From contig NZ_LT800497.1 of the NCBI RefSeq assembly GCF_900166635.1, positions 2,074,378-2,138,377 of the forward strand: a stretch of DNA of 64,000 nt. The letters are read 5' to 3'. Below the pieces are notes generated by a model that worked only from the letters and a program-made list of their open reading frames with translations, ran no database searches and had not been told where the DNA came from. The DNA is from Oceanobacillus timonensis (GTDB taxonomy: Bacteria; Bacillota; Bacilli; Bacillales; Amphibacillaceae). The translations under genes and the position numbers were made by a program. This document shows positions 36,045 to 45,082 of this stretch, piece after piece (within the stretch, counting starts at the first letter, position 1; each line of letters opens with the position of its first letter).

Positions 36045-37721
36045 TTGAATAAACGTATTCGTCATATACAACGCTACCGCCAAATACTTATTGCCTTTTC
36101 CCGTAATGGTTTTGGTTATATCGTCAAAGAATTGGGACTGCAAAAGGTCGTTTCTTTACCGGAAAGAGTGCTAAAAGGGAAAAAGGAAATACATAGTAAG
36201 ACAACAGGCGAACGAATTCGGCTTTTTCTGGAAGAGCTCGGACCGACTTTTGTTAAGCTGGGGCAAATTGCGAGTACCAGAAACGATTTGATTCCTCAAG
36301 ACATTATTAAAGAGTTGGAGAAACTGCAGGACCAGGTCGGCCAAATTCCTTATGCGGACATTCAAGAAATTATCGAGAGGGAATTGGGAGAACCGATTCA
36401 TACAGTTTTTAAAACGTTCAATCAGGAACCATTAGCAGCAGCATCGATTGGACAAGTCCATTATGCTGTTTTGCAGAACGGAGAAGAAGTGGCTGTGAAA
36501 GTGCAGCGCCCCAATATTGAGCAAAAAATTCATACGGATTTAGAGATTTTAATGAATTTTGCTTCACTCGCGGAAACACGTTTAGACTGGGCCAAGCAAT
36601 ATAAAATCACGGAAATCATTGAAGAATTCAAAACCTCGATTCTGGCTGAATTGGATTATACCTTGGAAGGTCGGAATGCGCATAAAATTGCGATGAATTT
36701 CAAGAATGATAAAGAAGGGGTCAAAGTCCCGGATGTGCATTGGGAATTTACGACAGAACGTGTCCTGACTATGGAATTTGTGAAGGGGATCAAACTGGAC
36801 GAGAATGTACAACTCGTTCAGGAAGGCTATCAGCCCAAGATTATTGCTGAAAAATTAATTCATAATTTATTTGAGCAGATTTTACTGGATGGATTCTTTC
36901 ATGCAGATCCGCATCCGGGAAATGTGATGGTGCTCCCTGGTCATCAATTATTATTTATGGATTTTGGAATGGTCGGCCGATTGACACCGCTGATGAAGGA
37001 GCATCTGACGGATATGATTATTGCATTAGCCCGTCAAAATACACATGCCATTGTGAAGGCCATCTACAGAATGGGTGTTGTACCTGATGAGGTTAACGAT
37101 GACATGATGCGCGCAGATATTGAAGAGCTCCGGGATAAATATTACGATGTTCCGTTCAGTCAAGTCAGTTTGGGAGAAGCAGTAAATGATTTATTTAGTG
37201 TTGCCTCTAAACACCAAATCCGTATTCCGGCTGATTTGTCTTTAGTCGGGAAGACACTGATAACACTGGAAGGGACGGTGGAAAGATTAGATCCGGATAT
37301 CAGTATTGTGAAAATCGCGCAACCGTTTGGGAAGCGATTGATTAAAGAGAAATACCGTCCGAAAAAAATTGCGGAGGAAGTCTATGAACAGGCGGACGAT
37401 TATAAGGACATTATCTTAGATTTTCCAGAACATGTGAACGCTGTATACAAGCTGATACGTAAGGGAAAGGTTCCGTTGGAAATATCTGTTTCCAGAGTGG
37501 AAATGATTTTGAAGAAACTCGACAGAATCAGTAACCGCTTATCTTTTAGTATTGTTCTGTTATCTTTCAGTATTATCATGGTCGGCTTAATTATCGGTTC
37601 CTCCATTTCGGGAGAGTCATCCTATTTCTGGAGTTTTCCTGTTATTGAAATTGGTTTTGTCGTGGCGGTACTCATGTTTATATGGCTTATCTTTGCGATA
37701 TTCCGATCGGGAAGGTTTTAA
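36045..37721 (+). CDS. ABC1/UbiB-family (AarF) kinase-like protein
   Basis: The 558-residue protein is an atypical kinase of the ABC1/ADCK/UbiB family. The KxGQ motif is FVKLGQIASTR near residue 69, and the Ala-rich loop is AAASIGQVH near residue 131. The catalytic-type loop is FFHADPHPGNVM near residue 286 and the DFG motif is MDFGMVGRL near residue 306. Two C-terminal membrane helices (about residues 497-517 and 530-552) anchor it. In proteobacteria such proteins support ubiquinone synthesis; in bacilli a role in quinone or lipid homeostasis is presumed. TTG start with GGGAGGGAGC upstream. Confidence 0.9.
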   Translation: MNKRIRHIQRYRQILIAFSRNGFGYIVKELGLQKVVSLPERVLKGKKEIHSKTTGERIRLFLEELGPTFVKLGQIASTRNDLIPQDIIKELEKLQDQVGQIPYADIQEIIERELGEPIHTVFKTFNQEPLAAASIGQVHYAVLQNGEEVAVKVQRPNIEQKIHTDLEILMNFASLAETRLDWAKQYKITEIIEEFKTSILAELDYTLEGRNAHKIAMNFKNDKEGVKVPDVHWEFTTERVLTMEFVKGIKLDENVQLVQEGYQPKIIAEKLIHNLFEQILLDGFFHADPHPGNVMVLPGHQLLFMDFGMVGRLTPLMKEHLTDMIIALARQNTHAIVKAIYRMGVVPDEVNDDMMRADIEELRDKYYDVPFSQVSLGEAVNDLFSVASKHQIRIPADLSLVGKTLITLEGTVERLDPDISIVKIAQPFGKRLIKEKYRPKKIAEEVYEQADDYKDIILDFPEHVNAVYKLIRKGKVPLEISVSRVEMILKKLDRISNRLSFSIVLLSFSIIMVGLIIGSSISGESSYFWSFPVIEIGFVVAVLMFIWLIFAIFRSGRF

Positions 37722-37728
37722 AGCATTA

Positions 37729-37763
37729 AAAAAGCTTATGTCTTTTGAACATAAGCTTTTTTT
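37729..37763. terminator. Bidirectional terminator between the UbiB-like gene and guaC
   Basis: AAAAAAGCTTATG pairs with CATAAGCTTTTTT around a 9-nt loop, between convergent genes. Confidence 0.9.
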
Positions 37764-37774
37764 CAACCCTGTTA

Positions 37775-38758
37775 TTAAAATACTTGATCGCCATTAAAAA
37801 TAGAGTTTTTCACGACAACGTAGTCTACCGTGCGGATAGTATCTAAATGCGCGCCGCCCGCGTAAGAAATAGCAGATTGCAGATCCTGCTCCATTTCGGC
37901 CAATGTATCCTGAAGTGCGCCTTTATGTTCCACATACATTTTTTTGCCTTCTACGTTTTTCTTTTCTCCTTTTTGAAATTCAGAAGCAGAACCGAAATAT
38001 TCTTTCAGTTTTTTGCCATCTTTTTCAACGGTTTCACCAGGAGATTCTTCATGTCCGGCAAATAAAGAGCCGATCATCACCATAGAAGCACCGAAACGTA
38101 CGGATTTCGCAATATCTCCATGCGTGCGGATACCGCCGTCAGCGATAATTGGTTTAGTGGCAGCTTTGGCACACCAGCGCAATGCAGCTAATTGCCAGCC
38201 GCCTGTACCGAAACCAGTTTTAATTTTCGTAATACATACCTTCCCAGGGCCAATACCTACTTTTGTGGCATCGGCACCAGCATGTTCCAGTTCACGGACA
38301 GCTTCTGGTGTACCTACATTGCCGGCAATTAAAAAGCTGTCCGGTAAATGGGATTTAATATGTTTAATCATATTGATAACTGCTTCCGAATGACCATGGG
38401 CAATATCAATTGTGATATATTCCGGAACCAGATTGTCTGCGGCAAGATCTTCGACAAAGCGATATTCTTCTTCCTTCACGCCGACACTGATCGAAGCGAT
38501 TAAGTCTCTTTCATGCATGGTTTGAATAAACTGAACACGCTTTTCAGGCTCAAAGCGGTGCATAATATAGAAATAATTATTTTCAGCTAAATACGTTGCA
38601 ATATTTTCATCAATGATAGTCTGCATGTTTGCAGGAACCACCGGTAATTTAAATCTTCTTCCTCCAAACTCAATGGATGTATCACATTCTGAGCGGCTAT
38701 CTACCACACATTTTGCGGGAACTAATTGGATATCTTCATAATCAAATACATTTTCCAT
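37775..38758 (-). CDS. guaC: GMP reductase
   Basis: The 327-residue enzyme reduces GMP to IMP with NADPH and release of ammonia, linking guanine and adenine nucleotide pools. The IMPDH/GMPR loop [11 protein letters not shown] has the catalytic Cys near residue 174, and [15 protein letters not shown] marks the phosphate site. It lacks CBS domains, and its length fits GuaC of the Bacillus type (YumD, 326). RBS AGGAGTG precedes the ATG. A good sigma-A promoter and a CGAA/TTCG inverted repeat lie upstream, suggesting purine control. Confidence 0.95.
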   Translation of the reverse strand: MENVFDYEDIQLVPAKCVVDSRSECDTSIEFGGRRFKLPVVPANMQTIIDENIATYLAENNYFYIMHRFEPEKRVQFIQTMHERDLIASISVGVKEEEYRFVEDLAADNLVPEYITIDIAHGHSEAVINMIKHIKSHLPDSFLIAGNVGTPEAVRELEHAGADATKVGIGPGKVCITKIKTGFGTGGWQLAALRWCAKAATKPIIADGGIRTHGDIAKSVRFGASMVMIGSLFAGHEESPGETVEKDGKKLKEYFGSASEFQKGEKKNVEGKKMYVEHKGALQDTLAEMEQDLQSAISYAGGAHLDTIRTVDYVVVKNSIFNGDQVF

Positions 38759-38776
38759 TTAAAACACTCCTAAACA

Positions 38777-38811
38777 CGAATAAAATTTGGACTACATCTT
38801 AAAAACATTCG
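38777..38811 (-). promoter_or_regulatory. Possible PurR-type box pair upstream of guaC
   Basis: On the minus strand CGAATGTTTTT and AATTTTATTCG form a 35-nt divergent CGAA...TTCG arrangement like the paired PurR boxes of B. subtilis purine genes. It overlaps the expected transcription start. The match is loose. Confidence 0.35.
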
Positions 38812-38819
38812 CCTTTAGT

Positions 38820-38848
38820 AATTTAACCCAATGAGGGTGTTTTGTCAA
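38820..38848 (-). promoter_or_regulatory. guaC promoter
   Basis: On the minus strand TTGACA (38848-38843) and TAAATT (38825-38820) are separated by 17 nt, about 60 nt before the guaC ATG. Confidence 0.65.
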
Positions 38849-39019
38849 TGGATGACGCTTAAGTTATCGACAAAATAATTTGAAAAATGACGCTGATAGA
38901 TTGCTTTATGGTCTCGTGAAAAGAGAGAGATGATGGGACACGCGTGATGTTTTGAAAGAGGATACAGGTGTTATACTTAAAGCTAATGATATCTAAAAAC
39001 GTTGGAGGGAAAAGAAACA

Positions 39020-39820
39020 ATGGCTATATTTTCTAAAGACGCATTAAAGGATAGACATGTTTTGATCACAGGAGCAACAGGAGGAATTGGAAAGGAAACT
39101 GCAAAAATAGTTGCGCAGATGGGTGCTAAAGTGACGATTACCGGACGGAATACGGACAAACTTGCAACTCTCAAACAGGAGCTTGAAAGTTTAACAGATA
39201 CGTCAAACTTATTTATGCAAAAGGCGGATATAACAGATAATGAAGAAAGAACTCAATTAGTCAGCAGTTCCCGGGAAGCACTTGGTTTTATTTCCGATCT
39301 GGTCAATGCAGCAGGTATTGCCGGAAAAAAGACAGTAGATCAATTGGACGCAGCTGATATCCAATCAATGCTCGATGTGAACTACTTAGCAGCTTTTCGT
39401 TTAACAAAAGAAATATACAAGGAAATGCAGGAAAAGAAGCAGGGAAATATCGTCAACGTGGCTTCTTTATCCGGTTTACGTGGTACCTATGGAAATAGCG
39501 CTTATGCTTCTTCCAAATTTGCGATGATTGGCTGGACACAGTCCATGGCATTGGAAGCAATCGCATATCATATCCGTGTTAACGCCGTTTGTCCCGGTTT
39601 TGTCGATACAGAAATGGTGCAGGGATTATTTCAAGCAAATGCTGAAAAATCGAATCAATCCTATGAGCAGGTGAGAAAAGCAGCGGAGGAATCTTTGCCT
39701 TCTGAAAGAATCACAACTCCAGAGGAAGTAGGGAATACGATAGCTTACCTGCTGACGGACGCGGCTCGGAATATTGTTGGGGAATCAGTGAAAATTTCAG
39801 GTGGAGCTGTGATGCGGTGA
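39020..39820 (+). CDS. Short-chain dehydrogenase/reductase (FabG-like)
   Basis: The 266-residue SDR has the NAD(P)-binding TGATGGIGKE near residue 16, NAAG in VNAAGIAG near residue 96, and the catalytic Ser-Tyr-Lys in NVASLSG and YASSK (near residues 145 and 163). It probably reduces a ketone or oxidises an alcohol; substrate unknown. I chose ATG 39020 because GGAGGG lies 10 nt upstream; a TTG frame starting 18 nt earlier contains the RBS itself. A degraded copy of its 3' third lies in inverted orientation at 41040-41259. Confidence 0.88.
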   Translation: MAIFSKDALKDRHVLITGATGGIGKETAKIVAQMGAKVTITGRNTDKLATLKQELESLTDTSNLFMQKADITDNEERTQLVSSSREALGFISDLVNAAGIAGKKTVDQLDAADIQSMLDVNYLAAFRLTKEIYKEMQEKKQGNIVNVASLSGLRGTYGNSAYASSKFAMIGWTQSMALEAIAYHIRVNAVCPGFVDTEMVQGLFQANAEKSNQSYEQVRKAAEESLPSERITTPEEVGNTIAYLLTDAARNIVGESVKISGGAVMR

Positions 39821-39999
39821 GGAAAAGGAAGACGAATGGGGATAACTTGCATTCGTCTTTATTCAAACGGTATCCAAATACAAATTATATTGTTGGATAA
39901 TTTTATGTTTATTCAGAAAAATGGTATACTATGGTTAGAAATGAAGTTCCTTTCGCGGAGGATTTCCGTGATAAGTCAATGCAGAGGTGGTATAGTTGA

Positions 40000-40887
40000 G
40001 TGGACAGAATTAATCACCCTCATGATAAATTGTTCAAAGAAACATTTGGAGATTTAGATGTAACAACGAACTTTATGCATCACTATTTACCAGAAGAAAT
40101 CTTGGACATCATAAATATCGACACACTTGCACCACAAAATGGAAGCTTTATTGAATCAGAATTGAAGGATTCCTATTCGGATTTGTTATTTCATGTACAA
40201 ATGGGAAATGAAGAAGGATATCTTTATTTTCTATTTGAGCATAAGAGTTATCCGGCAAAAGATATTACCTTTCAGCTTTTGGGGTATATGCTGCAAATTT
40301 GGGGGAATCATGTAAAGAAAGAGAAAGCTGAAACGTTACCGATTATCATCCCTATCCTTTTCTACCACGGAGAACAAAAATGGGAAGAAACGAAAAAAGT
40401 AAGTGATTGGATAGGCGGTTATCATCAGTTCCCTGAATCTATCCAGAAATATGTTCCCGATTATGATTTTATGTATTATAATTTTTCCTTCGAAGGTGGG
40501 GAAGAAGTAAAAGGCAAACCGAAGCTGCAGGCATATTTGGAGTTATCCAAGCATATTTTCATCAAAGATATGGAAACGTTTTTGGAAGTCATGATGACCG
40601 TGGATGAATTGTTGAACAAATATGACCCATCCTACTTTGACACAGTCATGATTTATATACTAAGTATCCGTGATAATTTGCCTGTGGAGACAGTAAAGGA
40701 GCGGTTGACTATCGAAGGGAGGAAACGATTTATGTCTATTGCTGAAAAGATTAGAAGTGAAGGTATGAAAGAAAACAGTATAAAAGTAGCCAAAAAGTTA
40801 CTTCTCTTAAAAATGGATGAAAAACAAATTATGGAAGCAACGGATTTAACAGCGGAGGAAATAGAACAAATTAAGAAAGAATTATAG
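40000..40887 (+). CDS. Rpn-family recombination-promoting nuclease / PD-(D/E)XK transposase-like protein
   Basis: The 295-residue protein matches the Rpn/YhgA-like family. It starts HPHDKLFKETFGDLDV, and the PD-(D/E)XK core follows with SDLLFHVQMG (Asp) and LYFLFEHKSYP (ExK). The family blocks GYMLQIWGNH and IIIPILFYHG come next. The C-terminus (about residues 240-295) is a charged helical tail with EGMKENSIKVAKKLL and a short helix-turn-helix-like end. Rpn proteins cut DNA and promote RecA-independent recombination. GTG start with GAGGTGG about 10 nt upstream. It lies between the intact SDR and an inverted SDR fragment. Confidence 0.88.
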   Translation: MDRINHPHDKLFKETFGDLDVTTNFMHHYLPEEILDIINIDTLAPQNGSFIESELKDSYSDLLFHVQMGNEEGYLYFLFEHKSYPAKDITFQLLGYMLQIWGNHVKKEKAETLPIIIPILFYHGEQKWEETKKVSDWIGGYHQFPESIQKYVPDYDFMYYNFSFEGGEEVKGKPKLQAYLELSKHIFIKDMETFLEVMMTVDELLNKYDPSYFDTVMIYILSIRDNLPVETVKERLTIEGRKRFMSIAEKIRSEGMKENSIKVAKKLLLLKMDEKQIMEATDLTAEEIEQIKKEL

Positions 40888-40892
40888 TTATT

Positions 40893-40936
40893 CAAAAACG
40901 GCAAGGAAAACTATCCTCACTTGCCGTTTTTCTTTA
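40893..40936 (+). terminator. Terminator of the Rpn gene
   Basis: AAAAACGGCAAG pairs with CTTGCCGTTTTT around a 14-nt loop and is followed by CTTTATTTTTT. Confidence 0.9.
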
Positions 40937-41039
40937 TTTTTTCTCGAACCGCTATTAATTATGGATAAGTTTTCGTCTTTCATTAATACAACTCTTGAGA
41001 AATAATCAGGTGGTTTTAAGTTAATCATCTTTCTGCTCT

Positions 41040-41259
41040 TCACCGCATCACAATCCCAACTGAAATTTTTACCGCTTCTCCAAATATTCCAAGCGGTATC
41101 TGACAACAAAAATACGATCGTATTTTCCTTTCTTCCAGATTTGTAATTCTCTCAGAAGGCAACGTTACCTCCGCCGCTGTTCTCATCAACTTATAGGATG
41201 GATTTGTTTTCTATGCGTTTGCTTGTTTCTAATGTTATGAGCTGTGTCTAGCCAATCAT
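41040..41259 (-). pseudogene. Degenerate 3' fragment of an SDR gene, inverted copy related to 39020-39820
   Basis: Minus-strand frames align piecewise with the intact SDR. MIG*TQLITLE corresponds to MIGWTQSMALE, QANA*KTNPSYKLMRTAAE to QANAEKSNQSYEQVRKAAE, and TLPSERITNLEE to SLPSERITTPEE. The end FGEAVKISVGIVMR corresponds to VGESVKISGGAVMR before the same-position stop. In-frame stops and an internal deletion of about 25 codons are present. The 5' two-thirds are missing. The remaining 40937-41345 sequence around it shows no other gene. Confidence 0.8.
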
Positions 41260-41431
41260 CGTAATATAAAGTGAAATTCTTTACTTTTACTAATATTTGG
41301 TGTTTATTTCAAATAAAAACATTAAGTCAAAAATTAATTTTAAATGTAAGCGGGAAATAATAGACCGCATTCTATTATAACGGAACTACCTCTATACTTG
41401 GATTTAACAAGTAACAGGAGGTAGTTTTTTC

Positions 41432-41602
41432 ATGAAGGAAAACCCGATTGTTCCCGTAACGATCCCAGCACCATCTTCCTCTACGCCTGTAAATCCAGTA
41501 GCGGAAGTTTCTTGTCATTCTCTACAGCTAACAATCTTTGAAGGTTGTCAGGAATCTTTGGCAGTAGCCTTGATAAAGGAGGTGTGCCGTCATGCTCGTT
41601 GA
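41432..41602 (+). CDS. tnpA: IS66 accessory protein TnpA, short form
   Basis: The 56-residue reading frame starts with an ATG after AACAGGAGGTAG. Its end, HSLQLTIFEGCQES followed by LIKEVCRHAR, looks like the C-terminal half of IS66 TnpA. The DNA-binding N-terminal half is absent, as in some Firmicute IS66 elements or through loss. It overlaps tnpB by 11 bp. Confidence 0.7.
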   Translation: MKENPIVPVTIPAPSSSTPVNPVAEVSCHSLQLTIFEGCQESLAVALIKEVCRHAR

Positions 41603-41948
41603 CTTCTCCCAGATGAAAAATTGTTATTTAGTCTGTGGCTATACAGATCTTCGCAAAGGCATTGATGGTCTGGCTTCCGTAATCACCAGTCAATTTCAAT
41701 TAGATATTTTAGATGAATCTGTTTTCTTATTCTGCGGGAGAAGAACGGATCGATTTAAAGCTCTCTGGTTTGATGGAGAAGGTTTTTATTTGCTTTATAA
41801 GCGATACGATCAGGGAAAGTTAACTTGGCCGCGTTCGCAAACCGACGTTGAAAAACTGACACCAAAACAAATCGAGTGGCTGTTTGACGGTTTTTCCATC
41901 TATCAAAAACAAAAAATTCAACCTGCCAAATTAGGTGTCCTCACTTAA
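41592..41948 (+). CDS. tnpB: IS66 Orf2 protein TnpB
   Basis: The 118-residue protein carries the IS66 Orf2 core: YTDLRKGIDGLASVI near residue 18, FLFCGRRTDRFKALWFDGEG near residue 46, and LTPKQIEWLFDGF near the end. TnpB is required for IS66 transposition, but its biochemical role is not settled. It overlaps tnpA and precedes tnpC. It seems intact. Confidence 0.92.
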   Translation: MLVDFSQMKNCYLVCGYTDLRKGIDGLASVITSQFQLDILDESVFLFCGRRTDRFKALWFDGEGFYLLYKRYDQGKLTWPRSQTDVEKLTPKQIEWLFDGFSIYQKQKIQPAKLGVLT

Positions 41949-42045
41949 TCATGGGGGAGAGAAATTGTTTTTTAAATTTTTTCTTCCCTTTTTGATAAAG
42001 TGTGGTACGATAAAAGAAATTATTTGGACACAGGGGGTGAATACG

Positions 42046-43602
42046 TTGACAGAATTGGAAAAGAAGCTGATGAAACAAATCGAACATTTGACAATTCAAA
42101 ATGAAAAACAAGCAAAACAAATTGAACAGCTGATTAACCAGCTGACCAATATGAATCGTCGACTATTTGGAACATCATCCGAAAAGAATTCTCAAGGTCA
42201 ACTCTCCTTCTTCGAAGAAGACAATAATCCCCCTTTTAGCGAGGCAGAGCAACCTGCAGACAAAGCCGTTGAAATAGAGACCATCTCTTATCAGCGAAAA
42301 AAATATCAAGGGCAGCGGGCCGATATCACAAGAGACTTGCCTATCGTGGTGGAAGAACACACTCTTCCGTCCGATAGCCAGGTCTGTTCGTGCTGTGCCA
42401 GCCCATTAAAACATCTTGGGAAGCGAGAAGCTCGAACGGAGTTAGAGTTTATCCCAGCTCATTTAGTAAAACATGTACATTATGAACATGCTTATGAATG
42501 CTTAGCCTGTAAGAAAACCGGTCAGAATCACATTCTCCGACAAAAAGCACCGGAACCAGCCTTAGCTAAAAGTTTAGCTGGACCGAGCGTGTTAGCCTAT
42601 AATCTCTATCAAAAGCTGGAGATGAGTATTCCTTATCATCGTCAGGAAAAAGAATGGGCAAGATATGGGTTGAAGGTTTCCCGGAGAACGTTGGCAAACT
42701 GGGCGATTCGAAGTTCCGAAGAATGGCTGGAGCCATTGTACCAACAAATGAGAGAAAAATTACTTCTAGAACCTGTGCTCTCCGCTGATGAAACGACCTA
42801 TCAAATTTTACGCCGGGCAGACGAAAAGTCAGCTACAGCCGATGCGAGGATATGGTTATTTCGAACAGCGGAAGCTGCCAAACATCCCATTATTCTCTAC
42901 CATTCTTCCGAGACACGCCGGTTTGAAGTAGCAGAAACCTTTCTCAAAGGATTTCAAGGACTTCTTCATTGTGATGGATATTCCGTCTATCAAAAATTAG
43001 AAGATGTGCAACTTCAAACGTGCTGGGCGCATGTTCGGAGAAAGTTTTTAGAGACCAATGATTCAAATGGACAAGGCGCCGTCGGCGTCCATTACTGTGA
43101 CCAGCTTTTCAAGCTGGAAAGGCAATGGAAAGATTTATCTCCAGAGGAACGCCTGCAGCAACGCCAGCTGGAAAGCAAGCCGTTACTGAAGGAGTTTTGG
43201 GGATGGCTGGACGCTCTCGTTACAATGAAAGGTCCTTTACAAAAAGCTGTGGATTATACACAAAAGTTAAGGGATTCCCTTCAACGCTTTTTAACAGACG
43301 GACGCCTTTTCATTAGTAATAATCTCGCAGAACGTTCCATTCGGCCTGTCACCGTCGGACGTAAAAACTGGTATTTTTCAACCAGCGTAGCTGGAGCTCA
43401 TGCGAATACCATTGGATACAGTGTTATCCAAACAGCTAAAGAAAATGGAATTGATCCGTTTGAATACTTAACCGTTTTATTTACGGAACTTCCCCAGCTT
43501 AATATTTTTCAAGACTCGGAACAATGGGAAAACTATTTTCCATGGAGTCCTTATATCCAAGCCAAGGTGAAGCCACTTTCAAAACATATAAAACGAGCAT
43601 AA
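42046..43602 (+). CDS. tnpC: IS66 transposase TnpC
   Basis: The 518-residue DDE transposase begins with a coiled-coil leucine-zipper segment (residues 3-40) and the RRLFGTSSEK motif. A zinc-finger-like CSCCASPLKHLG with a later CLACKK pair follows. The catalytic domain has LSADETTYQIL (Asp, near residue 247), LLHCDGYSVYQ (Asp) and NNLAERSIRPVTVGRKNW (Glu, near residue 427). A TTG at 42046 with GGGGGTG upstream is my start; a longer frame runs back into tnpB. All three acidic residues are present, so it looks functional. Confidence 0.9.
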   Translation: MTELEKKLMKQIEHLTIQNEKQAKQIEQLINQLTNMNRRLFGTSSEKNSQGQLSFFEEDNNPPFSEAEQPADKAVEIETISYQRKKYQGQRADITRDLPIVVEEHTLPSDSQVCSCCASPLKHLGKREARTELEFIPAHLVKHVHYEHAYECLACKKTGQNHILRQKAPEPALAKSLAGPSVLAYNLYQKLEMSIPYHRQEKEWARYGLKVSRRTLANWAIRSSEEWLEPLYQQMREKLLLEPVLSADETTYQILRRADEKSATADARIWLFRTAEAAKHPIILYHSSETRRFEVAETFLKGFQGLLHCDGYSVYQKLEDVQLQTCWAHVRRKFLETNDSNGQGAVGVHYCDQLFKLERQWKDLSPEERLQQRQLESKPLLKEFWGWLDALVTMKGPLQKAVDYTQKLRDSLQRFLTDGRLFISNNLAERSIRPVTVGRKNWYFSTSVAGAHANTIGYSVIQTAKENGIDPFEYLTVLFTELPQLNIFQDSEQWENYFPWSPYIQAKVKPLSKHIKRA

Positions 43603-43652
43603 TAGCCCTAATGGAGCTTCTTTACAAAAAGTTTACTCCTTTCAGGGCTATT
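43601..43652 (+). terminator. Stem-loop at the 3' end of IS66 tnpC
   Basis: AATAGCCCT and TGGAG pair with CTCC and AGGGCTATT around a 19-nt loop, starting at the tnpC stop. Confidence 0.55.
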
Positions 43653-43781
43653 TGTCATGGCGTCATATTATTTCCCGCTTACGTTTGAACCAGTTACGTA
43701 TAACGTGGCAGATAACTTTACTAAATTTTTAAAGATACTTGAATAGCAACAAAGAGAGTATAAGAATATAGAGGTGCACAT

Positions 43782-44213
43782 ATGGTTTCAAGGTTACTGG
43801 CTGAAATTGAAAAAATTAAAAGCCAAGATGGTGAGACAATGAAGTTTCCTGCAAGTAATAAAGATATTCAATCCTTAAAAGAGTGGATTTCAAGGAATGT
43901 ACGTGAAAACTTATGGATTAACGAATATGGAAGTTTTTTAGAAAAAGTAAATGGTTTAGAATTTAATGGATTAGTTATTTATAATGGAAAATCTAGTGAT
44001 GAAAATAAGGGTTTTATTAAATCAAATGAAATTTGGAGAGATAGTGAATGGGATAATGATTACTTGTTTTTTGGAGATTCAAGTATTTCTTGGTACTGCA
44101 TGGATAGCGAAAAGTGTGTATTCCTTGAATTAGATAAGCCAAGTGGAGATATTATAGAGGAATATAATAATTTTGAAGAAATGGTTACTGGAGCGATAAA
44201 GAGTGTGTTGTAA
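43782..44213 (+). CDS. SUKH-type (SMI1/KNR4, YrhA-like) immunity protein
   Basis: The 143-residue protein has the YrhA/SMI1-KNR4 layout. An N-terminal helix is followed by YGSFLEKVNGLEFNGLVIYNG, a DSEWDNDYLFFGDSSISWYC core and a C-terminal helix with NNFEEMVTGAI. SUKH proteins bind and neutralise nuclease and deaminase toxins of polymorphic or contact-dependent systems. No cognate toxin is next to it. RBS GAGGTG precedes the ATG. It is the first gene of the orphan immunity island, 100 bp from the IS66 right end. Confidence 0.8.
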   Translation: MVSRLLAEIEKIKSQDGETMKFPASNKDIQSLKEWISRNVRENLWINEYGSFLEKVNGLEFNGLVIYNGKSSDENKGFIKSNEIWRDSEWDNDYLFFGDSSISWYCMDSEKCVFLELDKPSGDIIEEYNNFEEMVTGAIKSVL

Positions 44214-44398
44214 ACATTAATCTTAACTGTAGATATTTTGGCAGAGTAGATATAAACACAACAGTGAGAACAGATTGACTAGCTTAATGCTTTTTTAGGT
44301 TTTGAATGAGTGCCCCTGCATGGATAAAAACTTGGTGGTGAAAGATCCATAAAAGGTTGGTAGGAGTTTTCAGCTAAAGGTAAAGCGGCTAACGCGAA

Positions 44399-44519
44399 GT
44401 AATATTGAAGGAAGCTGGACATAAACTTACTAAACTGAAAATCAGAAATTAGAATTATGAAATAATTGCAGATGATTTTGGTGACTTTTTATTAGACTTT
44501 ATTATGAAAGAAATATAAT
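44399..44519 (+). pseudogene. Decayed coding remnant in the immunity island
   Basis: One frame reads VILKEAGHKLTKLKIRN, a stop, then NYEIIADDFGDFLLDFIMKE and an end stop. The last part resembles the C-terminal helix of SUKH proteins (ADxFxxFL). It may be a further lost immunity gene. The rest of the 44214-44743 gap (530 bp) contains no intact gene. Confidence 0.35.
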
Positions 44520-44743
44520 ATTATCAGCATTAAGTTGTAGGGAATACATAACGAGCTAAAAAGTGTGGATGTAATCTGTTGAGCGATGATAACTCTTATA
44601 CGGAATAAATTCAAATAGCATAGGAAGTCGGAAAGATCAAAAATGGTAATGATGTTTATATTTTTATAGAAATAATATGCTATAATGAACTTGAATTTCC
44701 AGTTTAAGAGAAAAATAATGATGTATAAAAGGAAAATATCAAA

Positions 44744-45082
44744 ATGAAATTTAAGAGTGAGTCAATAATCTCCCCCTTGCCAGATGATGCTTTGTTATCA
44801 AAAAAAGAAGGTAAGTGGAAAATAAATTTACCAGAGACGTATAAAGAATTTATAAAAAAATATAATGGCGGCATTCCCATAAAGGATTGTTTTAAGTGCA
44901 ATAATCGTATGTATGTGATTGACAGGTTTTTAGGTATTTTAAAAATAACCGGCGACATTGATAATGAGTATTACGATATAGGAGTAGTTAAAACGCAATT
45001 AGATGATAGAATTGTTTTTGATGAAAATTTGGTAGGTACTGAACTGTTGCCAATAGCTGTTTTGTTTGCTGGTGACCACTAG
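44744..45082 (+). pseudogene. 5' part of a SUKH immunity gene split by IS4
   Basis: Codons 1-111 encode a SUKH/SMI1 N-terminal part (INLPETYKEFIKKYNGG, then ELLPIAVLFAGD), after which the frame enters the IS element and stops within two codons. RBS AAAGGAAAA lies before the ATG. Joining 45076 to 46497 restores a 157-residue SUKH protein in frame, ending at 46637. Confidence 0.9.
45068..45076 (+). repeat. Target-site duplication, left copy (GCTGGTGAC)
   Basis: GCTGGTGAC directly precedes the IS4 left end and recurs at 46488-46496 after the right end. It codes for Ala-Gly-Asp in the split SUKH gene. Confidence 0.92.

Larger units (their letters stand above)
41346..43682 (+). mobile_element. 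IS66-family insertion sequence
   Basis: The 2337-bp element is bounded by inverted repeats with GTAAGCGGGAAATAATA at the left end and its complement at the right. It carries the usual three genes tnpA, tnpB and tnpC in one direction. The 8-bp flanks (TTTTAAAT left, GTTTGAAC right) are not a target duplication, so one flank has probably been rearranged since insertion. Confidence 0.93.

Noticed and set aside
36045..37721. Ubiquinone synthesis role for the ABC1/UbiB protein
   Set aside because: Bacillaceae make menaquinone and no quinone gene is near, so the specific role was not claimed.
39002..39020. TTG start for the SDR gene six codons upstream
   Set aside because: The added codons contain the ribosome binding site GGAGGG of the ATG at 39020.
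40888..41109. A 73-codon minus-strand frame after the Rpn gene as a real gene
   Set aside because: The region is the decayed SDR copy in another frame, and the frame's end is the complement of the Rpn terminator.
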